The position numbers and the translations under genes were made by a program. From a candidate division NC10 bacterium SPGG6 (GTDB taxonomy: Bacteria > Methylomirabilota > Methylomirabilia > Methylomirabilales > CSP1-5): a stretch of 5,703 bases of DNA. A model generated the notes under the pieces. That model did not search any database. It worked only from the letters and a program-made list of their open reading frames with translations, and was not told where the DNA came from. The stretch is taken from positions 1-5,703 of the forward strand of contig LXTG01000088.1 of assembly GCA_001643535.1 (NCBI GenBank), in the 5' to 3' direction. This document shows positions 1 through 5,289 of the stretch, piece by piece; the first letter of the stretch is position 1, and each line of letters opens with the position of its first letter.

Positions 1-432
1 TATGTTCACCTGGCTGGACACTTTGCTATCCACGGCAAGGTGCCGCCCAGCTTGGCATCGTCGGTAGTCTGGCTGCTCAATGAAGAAAATATCGCGGTGT
101 GCCGCGGTGAGGCGGGGGATCAACCCGCAGACTCCGAATCGGTGACGTTAAGTCCGGTCTATGCCCTCGGAGCCGACGGTCCGGCGGCGGTTCCAACCGG
201 TCTCATCCTTGTTCGCTTTAAAGAGAGTGTGCGGATTGAGGAGCGACACGAGGCACTCGCGCGAGCGGGATACACGGTGAGGCAAACCCTTGCCTATGCT
301 CCTCACGCCGCATGGGTGCAGGCCAGTTCCGGCGGGATCGCTGAGGCGCTGACCGGGATCGCCACTCTCGAGACGCTGCCTGATGTCGTCAATGTCGAAC
401 CGCAAATGCTCACCGAGCGTGTCCCTCGATAA
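1..432 (+). CDS. C-terminal part of a protein ending in a subtilase-propeptide-like (inhibitor I9/fervidolysin prodomain type) domain; 5' end outside window
   Basis: The frame is open from the first base and ends at TAA 430-432, giving 143 visible residues. A GTG at 40 could serve as a start but has no convincing ribosome binding site, so the gene probably begins upstream. Residues ~64-140 have the pattern of the N-terminal prodomain of S8 subtilisin-like proteases: a strand LILVRFKE, an acidic/Ala-rich helix (RIEERHEALARAGY), a strand ending in AAWVQA, a second helix and the closing PDVVNVEP motif. In the family this domain folds and inhibits the protease and is followed by the Asp/His/Ser catalytic domain. 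Here translation stops about eight residues after VEP, and no subtilase motifs follow in any frame. It could be a stand-alone inhibitor/chaperone, a C-terminal copy of the domain in a larger exported protein, or the remains of a truncated protease. Residues 1-63 are not recognised. The next gene is convergent. Confidence 0.6.
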   Translation, partial: YVHLAGHFAIHGKVPPSLASSVVWLLNEENIAVCRGEAGDQPADSESVTLSPVYALGADGPAAVPTGLILVRFKESVRIEERHEALARAGYTVRQTLAYAPHAAWVQASSGGIAEALTGIATLETLPDVVNVEPQMLTERVPR

Positions 433-676
433 ATCAGACGACTCCCGGCTATCATTCATCTTGCAACTTCATTGCAGACCGCAGCCTAACCGGCTCTAGA
501 TCCTGGGGTCGAGCCGGAGTGGCGGCAGGAGGCGAAGTCCGCGCCATGAGCGCCCGGGCGTCGCAGAGGCAAGGATGTGCCGCCGCCTATCCCGCCCGCG
601 CCCCCTTCCAGACTACGGGCGCTCTACAGAGTGGGGCGAAAGTTGAAGGTCGGGCGAGGGCAGGCAAGGATGGCAG
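433..676. other. Convergent intergenic region
   Basis: This stretch separates the 3' ends of the plus-strand propeptide-like gene and the minus-strand small exported protein. Apart from a hairpin at 490-517 I see no convincing gene. The short open frames crossing it are Arg/Pro/Gly-rich low-complexity translations typical of GC-rich noncoding DNA and lack ribosome binding sites. Confidence 0.6.
490..517. terminator. Possible bidirectional hairpin terminator without a T-tract
   Basis: CCGGCTC at 490-496 pairs with GAGCCGG at 511-517. The intervening bases can extend the stem (GATC 499-502 with GGTC 507-510, one G-T pair) around a CTGG loop after a two-base bulge. It lies 58 bp past the stop of the upstream plus-strand gene in a convergent interval, where a shared terminator would be expected. 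No run of T follows on either strand, so it is not a canonical intrinsic terminator. Confidence 0.35.
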
Positions 677-1051
677 CTAGTGGGAGTACGAAGAGGAGGG
701 GAGGGGGGTCCAGGCCTCGGCGACGGCGTCGAGGTGGAGCCAGCGAAGGAACGTGTTAATGACGAGCAGGCGGGCCTCGAACTCGTAGTTGATCCCCGGA
801 GCGATAGCTCCCTGACTGCCGGTCTGCCGGATCGGCGCGGTGAGACAGACATTTCGCGCTGTGCCCTCCGCTCGGCTCTGGATCGTCTGAGAACTGACCA
901 CGAAATCGAAATCGAGGAGTTCGAGTGCCGGGTAGGCGCACTGGGGGGCGGCCTGGATGGCTGTCCCCAGGACGAGCAGAGACGCTAACAGCAACAGCGG
1001 GATCCTTCGCTGAAAACCTCGATTCACCTCTCGATCGGCCATAGCTTCCAT
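677..1051 (-). CDS. Small putative exported protein, function unknown
   Basis: The 124-residue frame ends with TAG at 677-679. Its N-terminus is a basic segment (RGFQRR) followed by a Leu/Ala-rich hydrophobic core (PLLLLASLLVLGTAIQA) and a plausible signal peptidase I site near IQA/AP, leaving a mature chain of about 90 residues. The mature part has two cysteines (about C38 and C69) that could form a disulfide, and no lipobox. No family is recognised. The start is uncertain: ATG 1049-1051 and the in-frame ATG 1040-1042 are both possible, a GTG four codons further in would give the most typical signal peptide, and none has a strong Shine-Dalgarno sequence. It starts 29 bp after the stop of the lyase-hydratase fusion on the same strand, so co-transcription is likely. 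Low-complexity frames overlap on both strands, but only this one has export-signal logic. Confidence 0.5.
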   Translation of the reverse strand: MEAMADREVNRGFQRRIPLLLLASLLVLGTAIQAAPQCAYPALELLDFDFVVSSQTIQSRAEGTARNVCLTAPIRQTGSQGAIAPGINYEFEARLLVINTFLRWLHLDAVAEAWTPLPSSSYSH

Positions 1052-1080
1052 GGGCTGAGATGGATGAAATGCTTTGCCGC

Positions 1081-4000
1081 TCAGGATGACGGCGGCTGCT
1101 CCTCCATGAGTTTGACCGTCTGCCCCTGAAGAACGGCTCTGCCCCGCTGATTATTCACTACAATATCGAGGGGGACGATCGGGGTCCCTTTCCCTTTCTG
1201 GGAGCGCCGGATCTGGTCTGGCGGTGGGGCCGTGGCCGATAGGCTAAGTTGATCCCCCGTCTCAATCGAAGCTTCCAGCTGCGACACCCTTGCCGTGAGC
1301 AGCAGGTGGCCGGGCGAGCTCTCGGCCGAGGCCATCGCCATTGTCCCGACGGCGAGCAGGGGACTCACCTGATGGGGATAGAGGGGACCGAAGAGGACCT
1401 GGGTGGCCCGCACCAGCTCGGGGGTGATCGACTTGGTGAAGGTCTGTTGGCGGGGGGTCGACGGATTGGTGAAGTCGTAGACCGTGGCGGGGACCGCGGG
1501 GATTACATCCTGGGCCCACTGCCGGAGCCATGCGAGCTCTGCGGGCGGCGTGGGGAGCAACTCCCCCGCTTTCTTCAGCTTCAGGGTGGCCGTCCCCTCG
1601 CAGACGACCGTCCCCTCCTGGTTCACCGCCCGAAGCCGGAGCACGGCTCTCCCGCCCTCCAGGACCTCCTGCACTTCAGCCAGGGGGGTGATGCTGTCCC
1701 CGAAATAGACCGGGGCCCGGAAGTGGGCCTCGAGCGCGTCGAGGGTGTAGGCGGGGAGGCGGCGGCCCAGGCTCGCGAGGATGTGGCAGACCGTGAACAA
1801 GCCGTGGGCGACGAGCCCCCCAAACCGGGACTGCTTGGCATACGCCTGGTCCAGGTGGTAGCGGTTCCGGTCGCCGGAGGCCTTGGCGAAGGCCTGCACC
1901 ATCCAGGGACTGACGGTGACGGCATTCCCCTGGAGCTTCTCCCCTGCGAAGACCGCCTCGCCGACCTGTTCCATCCCACCCGGCCTGAGCGCGAGCAGGA
2001 GCCGTTCCCGGGCCACCACATACCGCTCGGCCTCGGTGGGAGTGAGATGGGCGGCCTTGAGGGCCCGCTCCAGTTGCCGGTAGTAGATGCGCGCCGTCGC
2101 CGCATCCACCAGCTCGGCCTGGCCGGTGACCGGGTCGTTGTAAGCGACCGCGCCGAGGTTTCGCTCTTGATCGGCGGTGGCATAGAGCTCGAGGATCTCG
2201 AGAGCCCGCTCTACCGCGTTGATCCATCGCGCGTTGAACGTCTCCGCCGCCGGCCCCTTGGGTTGGGTAGGTCGCTCGCCGGCGCGTGGCGGATTCATCG
2301 CGGCGTTGACACCTGCTGCCTGATCCGGTGTGACTATTTTGCCGTGGAAGCCCAAATTGGCGGAGAAGAGGGTCTCCTCTTCGAGCTGCGCGGCATCGCT
2401 CATGCTATCCACCGCGTCGATATCAGCGGCGGCCGTGGCAGCCACCAGGGCCGACCGGTAGTAGTAAAACCCTTTGGTCTTGGGATCAGACGTCTCCTCC
2501 TTCGCTTGCGCCCCCTCGAGGTCGAGGAAGATCCACATCATCCGCCGGCTGGCGGTGGCGATGGCATAGGCCTCCCGCTCCACGGTCTCTGGCCGGGTGA
2601 GCCGGGCCCCCAGGGCGAGGGAACCGATTGGAAGGCCCACCTCCCGCTCGACGGTAGTGAGGAGCCCCGCCGCATGCCTCACAGCGCGTGGGTGATCCAC
2701 CGCAGGCAGGATGACGGCCTGGACCCGATCCTTGAGGAGCTGGACCAGTTCCTGAAGCTGCTGGGGCGCTTCCAGTCGTTCCAGGTCCATTTGCATCGCT
2801 ACCATCTGGGAGGGGCGCTCCGTCTTTGTCAAAAGCTCAGCCAGCTTTCGCTGGGCCTTCTGCCCATGAGGCCCTCCCCTTCCATCTGCATCCACAATTA
2901 CCATGTCGGCCGACGAGGTAAAGGCGGCCCGCAGGGCGTCGAGATCCTGCCCTGCGACCGTGACCACCGACCGACAGAGCGTCACGGGCCGAGGGACGAA
3001 GACCAGGGGAGGGAGGATCGGTTGCTCCTCCCGCGCTAGGCGTTCGAGCCGCGCGAAGTCGAAGGGGGAGATGTCGGGGAAAGAGAGGCGCTTTCGGAGA
3101 GGAGAGGGGAACTCCACGGCGTGGCGAGCAATCCCCTCAACGTGCGCGGGATGTACACTCCACTTGCGGTGGATTCCGAGCGCGATGGCCCGGACGGTGT
3201 CTACTTCGGTATCGTCCGCGTTCAACTTGACTGTAATCCCCGTCCCGGCCGCCTTGCCCGTGGCCCGGGCCGCCTCGACCAGTTTCAGGAGCGGGTAGCG
3301 CATGTAGGTGTACTGCTCTTGTTGGACCACGCTCCGGCCCCCGGTGGCCGCCGTGTAGTCGACCACGCCCAGGTTGGCCTCTTCCACCTCGGGGGCCACC
3401 TTTAGGATCTCCTCTGCCGTAAGCACCGCCCCGGGTAGCTCGGTCAACACAAAGATCTTGTGTCTCCCAGTGACCCAGCCCCGCTCCTGCTGTAGGGCGC
3501 GGAGAATCTGGACTGCCACTCGTACGTCCTCCGGCCCTTCCACCTTCGGGAGGTAAATCCCGGCGATGAGATCCCCGATCTCTCGAATCACCTGGAAGTA
3601 GTCCCCGGCTGCCCATTTGGTGCGGAGGTTATTGGGCCGGACCAGGATCATCTGCTCCGGCGGGAACCGGCATTCCGGCTTAACCTGGAAGTGCGCCCCC
3701 TCTCGGATAAACTGCTGCGTGAGCTGGTCCGCCTTCCCTGCTGGCAGGGCATGAGCCTTCAGAAACTCCAGCTCTGCCTCCGAAAGGGTGTGCCCCCGGA
3801 GGGCCCGGACCAGGAGGGTCAGGACGGTGCGGGCAACGTCCTTGCGGGTCGTGGCGACCGCATCTTCCAGGTCGAGGAGGAGGGTGTGGGCCTGGGACTG
3901 GGCCGCCTTGATCATGAAGTACCAGTTGTCTCCCGGGAAGACATGCTGGATCGGTCGAGAAACATATTCCCAGGCAAGTTGTCGGATTGCCGCGTCGCGG

Positions 4001-4116
4001 GTTGCAGCGGGGTCGACCCGTTTCAGGGCCTCCCACCGCTCGGCCACTTCGGCCTCGGCCTGCGTCGTATCCCCCCCAAAGGCCGCCAACACGTCGTTTA
4101 AGGCTCGTTCATTCAT
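1081..4116 (-). CDS. Fused CitE/HpcH-type lyase (two domains) and MaoC-type double hot-dog hydratase, 1011 aa; candidate bifunctional hydroxyacyl-CoA lyase/enoyl-CoA hydratase
   Basis: Domains, numbered from the chosen start: (a) CitE-like lyase 1, ~55-330, with LDLEDAVA 81-88, Arg160 in LVRPNN, LPKVE 189-193, Glu226 in TELPGA, Asp253 in LGVVDYT and KWSVHP 318-323; Glu226 and Asp253 match the family's Mg-binding acids. (b) CitE-like domain 2, ~370-610, ending in the typical LGFHGKIVTPDQ (588-599) but lacking the Arg and Glu residues. (c) A helical linker, ~625-715. (d) MaoC hot-dog, ~718-848, with SGDRNRYHLD 747-756, Asp749 and His754 spaced as in R-specific enoyl-CoA hydratases, and FGGLVAHG 765-772. 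(e) A second hot-dog half, ~868-1008, without the Asp/His pair, as in two-repeat hydratases. Such lyases cleave malyl-, methylmalyl- or citramalyl-CoA; such hydratases interconvert enoyl- and hydroxyacyl-CoA. KW-x-x-HP and the VDYTAATG segment recall malyl-CoA/beta-methylmalyl-CoA lyases, so a mesaconyl-CoA/methylmalyl-CoA pair is a plausible but unproven substrate set. The protein is probably cytosolic; no signal peptide is seen. The ATG at 4114-4116 is chosen over the upstream ATG at 4197 because a strong GGGAGGG precedes it. Confidence 0.88.
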   Translation of the reverse strand: MNERALNDVLAAFGGDTTQAEAEVAERWEALKRVDPAATRDAAIRQLAWEYVSRPIQHVFPGDNWYFMIKAAQSQAHTLLLDLEDAVATTRKDVARTVLTLLVRALRGHTLSEAELEFLKAHALPAGKADQLTQQFIREGAHFQVKPECRFPPEQMILVRPNNLRTKWAAGDYFQVIREIGDLIAGIYLPKVEGPEDVRVAVQILRALQQERGWVTGRHKIFVLTELPGAVLTAEEILKVAPEVEEANLGVVDYTAATGGRSVVQQEQYTYMRYPLLKLVEAARATGKAAGTGITVKLNADDTEVDTVRAIALGIHRKWSVHPAHVEGIARHAVEFPSPLRKRLSFPDISPFDFARLERLAREEQPILPPLVFVPRPVTLCRSVVTVAGQDLDALRAAFTSSADMVIVDADGRGGPHGQKAQRKLAELLTKTERPSQMVAMQMDLERLEAPQQLQELVQLLKDRVQAVILPAVDHPRAVRHAAGLLTTVEREVGLPIGSLALGARLTRPETVEREAYAIATASRRMMWIFLDLEGAQAKEETSDPKTKGFYYYRSALVAATAAADIDAVDSMSDAAQLEEETLFSANLGFHGKIVTPDQAAGVNAAMNPPRAGERPTQPKGPAAETFNARWINAVERALEILELYATADQERNLGAVAYNDPVTGQAELVDAATARIYYRQLERALKAAHLTPTEAERYVVARERLLLALRPGGMEQVGEAVFAGEKLQGNAVTVSPWMVQAFAKASGDRNRYHLDQAYAKQSRFGGLVAHGLFTVCHILASLGRRLPAYTLDALEAHFRAPVYFGDSITPLAEVQEVLEGGRAVLRLRAVNQEGTVVCEGTATLKLKKAGELLPTPPAELAWLRQWAQDVIPAVPATVYDFTNPSTPRQQTFTKSITPELVRATQVLFGPLYPHQVSPLLAVGTMAMASAESSPGHLLLTARVSQLEASIETGDQLSLSATAPPPDQIRRSQKGKGTPIVPLDIVVNNQRGRAVLQGQTVKLMEEQPPSS

Positions 4117-4122
4117 ACTACA

Positions 4123-4129
4123 CCCTCCC
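4123..4129 (-). promoter_or_regulatory. Shine-Dalgarno site fixing the start of the lyase-hydratase fusion
   Basis: The minus strand reads GGGAGGG six bases before the ATG at 4116-4114. This is close to the ideal complement of the 16S rRNA 3' end. The alternative ATG 27 codons upstream has nothing comparable, so this site decides the start. Confidence 0.8.
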
Positions 4130-4136
4130 AAGTCTC

Positions 4137-4146
4137 GGAAATTTCC
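4137..4146. promoter_or_regulatory. Perfect 10-bp palindrome upstream of the fusion gene, possible operator
   Basis: GGAAATTTCC is a perfect dyad 20 bp before the fusion gene's ATG, in the presumed 5' untranslated region. A dimeric regulator could bind here, but a 10-bp palindrome can arise by chance and no partner half-sites are seen. Confidence 0.25.
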
Positions 4147-4213
4147 TAAAGGACTCTGTACCGCGAGCCGCGAAAGTCGGGGATACCAAAGATTCATTGA
4201 GGGACGGGGCCAT

Positions 4214-4242
4214 ATGCTAGTGAAGATCCCTCAGGGGGTCAA
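4214..4242 (-). promoter_or_regulatory. Candidate sigma-70-type promoter for the fusion gene
   Basis: On the minus strand TTGACC (4242-4237) is followed after 17 bp by TAGCAT (4219-4214). This is five of six matches to the -35 consensus and four of six to the -10 consensus with optimal spacing. Initiation near 4207 would give an untranslated leader of about 90 bases containing the GGAAATTTCC palindrome and the ribosome binding site. It lies just on the fusion-gene side of the repeat palindrome. Confidence 0.4.
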
Positions 4243-4254
4243 GAATATTCCCCA

Positions 4255-4281
4255 GCGAACCAGGCTCATGGCCTGGTTCGC
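4255..4281. repeat. Perfect 11-bp inverted repeat (strong hairpin)
   Basis: GCGAACCAGGC at 4255-4265 and GCCTGGTTCGC at 4271-4281 are exact reverse complements around a five-base loop TCATG. The right arm runs into the first unit of the left heptamer array, so the hairpin may derive from the same repeat family. It could end transcription arriving from the HAD-SirB1 unit on the minus strand (about 145 bp after the SirB1 stop), but no T-tract follows. Confidence 0.7.
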
Positions 4282-4323
4282 GGTTCAGGGTTAATGGTTC
4301 AGGGTCGAGGGTTCGTAATTCAT
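4275..4323 (+). repeat. Degenerate heptanucleotide tandem array, GGTTCAN orientation
   Basis: Seven consecutive 7-bp units in strict register: GGTTCGC, GGTTCAG, GGTTAAT, GGTTCAG, GGTCGAG, GGTTCGT, AATTCAT. A further decayed unit, GGTCTAA, may follow at 4324-4330. The consensus is GGTTCAK, the reverse complement (with register shift) of the array at 4352-4421. The units are more diverged than those of the right arm. Confidence 0.8.
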
Positions 4324-4335
4324 GGTCTAAAAATG

Positions 4336-4351
4336 GGAAATCGAGTTTTCC
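4336..4351. repeat. Central hairpin between the two heptamer arrays
   Basis: GGAAA at 4336-4340 and TTTCC at 4347-4351 are complementary around a six-base spacer, forming the tip of the larger palindrome. Just outside, TTCATGGT (4319-4326) pairs exactly with ACCATGAA (4357-4364). Confidence 0.55.
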
Positions 4352-4421
4352 TATGAACCATGAACCATGAACCATACACCATGAACTGTGAACCATGAAC
4401 CACGAACCATGAACTTTGAAC
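4352..4421 (+). repeat. Heptanucleotide tandem array, ten units of consensus CATGAAC
   Basis: Ten units in perfect 7-bp register from 4352: TATGAAC, CATGAAC, CATGAAC, CATACAC, CATGAAC, TGTGAAC, CATGAAC, CACGAAC, CATGAAC, TTTGAAC. Five match the consensus exactly and the others differ at one to two positions. The array stops four bases before the stop codon of the SirB1-family gene. With the opposite-facing array at 4275-4323 it makes a long imperfect palindrome. Similar short heptamer arrays occur between genes in several bacterial groups; their role is generally unknown. Confidence 0.9.
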
Positions 4422-4425
4422 TGCA

Positions 4426-5289
4426 TCAGTTTTGCGAGACCTGACGCATCTGGAGGTGGCGGAGATGCTCGGTGATGGCTTCTCGGTCCTCTGCCTCTTC
4501 GACGGCCTCCAGATAGCGCCGGAGGTCGGCAACGGCGTGGGAGATTTTCTTCATCTTCCCATAGATCAAGCCTCGGTCCCTGAGCTCTGTCGGGGAGTCG
4601 GGGTGAATTAACAACAGCCGATGCACCACTTCAAGCGCCCTGGGGAAATCTTTCCGGTGCAGGTAGATCCCCTTCAAGTTGTTCAGGATCCTGGAGAGGA
4701 TCAGCCTTTTGGGGATGGGGATGAGGAGCTCTCGATTGAAAACGATTTTCTCCCCGTAGATCCGGTCTAGGGTGTGCTGGCAGTCGTCTTCGGAGAGGAG
4801 GGTTCCCCGATGAAAGGGGTCGATGAGGATCTCTTGCTCCTCGTTTGGGTATTTGACGATGAAGTGCCCGGGGAAGCCTACCCCGACCAGGGGGAGATCG
4901 AGGCGCCAGGCGATCTCCATATACAGCATCGAAAGGGTAATGGGAATCCCCTTCCTGCGATCGATTACCTCGTTGAGGAAACTGTTTTTCGGGTCGTAAT
5001 AGTCTTCGGAGTTGCCCCGAAACCCCTCCTCATCGAAGAGGTAGCGATTGAGCTCCTCAATCAGCTTGACCGGCTCAAGTTCGAGGCTTACCCGTTCTTT
5101 GATCCGTTCAGCCATGCGCCCGATCCGGCCCAAGTAGCCTCCAATGTCCAGATGGGGGTAATCCTCGGCGGCGATCAGCAGGGCCGTCTCGGCCAGGTCG
5201 ATCTGCTCCTCCGCCCGGGCGACCATCTCGGCGAACCGGCTCCGGATCCACTGGATCTCCCCTGCCCGCTCTCCTTGCATTCCCACCAT
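4426..5289 (-). CDS. SirB1-family protein: transglutaminase-like domain with C-terminal TPR repeats, 287 aa
   Basis: The protein has a helical N-terminus (1-80), then a SirB1/transglutaminase-like core with the family signature GNSEDYYDP (92-100), NSFLNEVIDRRKGIPITLS (102-120), GVGFPGHF (136-143) and LIDPFHRG (155-162). Two tetratricopeptide-like helix pairs follow at about 200-267, suggesting protein binding. His142 and Asp157 sit where transglutaminase-fold enzymes keep their catalytic His and Asp, but the nucleophilic Cys is absent from the GIPITLS helix, as in SirB1 relatives, so transamidase or protease activity is doubtful. No export signal; probably cytosolic. The family's function is unknown. 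The ATG at 5287-5289 is chosen because it overlaps the upstream gene's stop (TGATG), implying translational coupling. ATG 5278-5280, preceded by GGTGGG, is the alternative. An extension into the HAD gene would be Arg/Pro-rich and unlike the family. Confidence 0.88.
   Translation of the reverse strand: MVGMQGERAGEIQWIRSRFAEMVARAEEQIDLAETALLIAAEDYPHLDIGGYLGRIGRMAERIKERVSLELEPVKLIEELNRYLFDEEGFRGNSEDYYDPKNSFLNEVIDRRKGIPITLSMLYMEIAWRLDLPLVGVGFPGHFIVKYPNEEQEILIDPFHRGTLLSEDDCQHTLDRIYGEKIVFNRELLIPIPKRLILSRILNNLKGIYLHRKDFPRALEVVHRLLLIHPDSPTELRDRGLIYGKMKKISHAVADLRRYLEAVEEAEDREAITEHLRHLQMRQVSQN

Larger units (their letters stand above)
4117..4425. other. Intergenic region carrying promoter and repeat palindrome
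   Basis: This 309-base gap separates the SirB1-family gene from the fusion gene, both on the minus strand. Half of it, 4117-4250, looks like a leader and promoter region. The other half, 4255-4421, is built almost entirely of inverted repeats and heptamer units. A 69-codon minus-strand frame (4217-4426) crosses it but is a by-product of the repeats. Confidence 0.7.

Noticed and set aside
577..988. Short plus-strand frames (577-759 and 680-988) and a second minus-strand frame (613-852)
   Set aside because: Their products are Arg/Gly/Pro/Ser-rich low complexity without recognisable domains or ribosome binding sites, and they overlap the signal-peptide-bearing frame.
1249..3039. 596-codon plus-strand open frame
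   Set aside because: It lies wholly antisense to the lyase-hydratase gene, whose motifs are unmistakable. The product is Gly/Arg/Leu/His-rich with no domain, a usual by-product of GC-rich codon bias on the opposite strand.
4117..4197. 27-residue N-terminal extension of the fusion protein from the upstream ATG
   Set aside because: There is no ribosome binding site before that ATG, the added residues resemble no CitE N-terminus, and a strong GGGAGGG precedes the downstream ATG at 4116.
4255..4421. CRISPR array
   Set aside because: The units are 7 bp and contiguous, without spacers of regular length, and there are no cas genes nearby.
4255..4421. Insertion-sequence or MITE remnant with terminal inverted repeats
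   Set aside because: The inverted symmetry comes from opposed heptamer arrays rather than two defined ends. I see no flanking target-site duplication and no transposase fragment.
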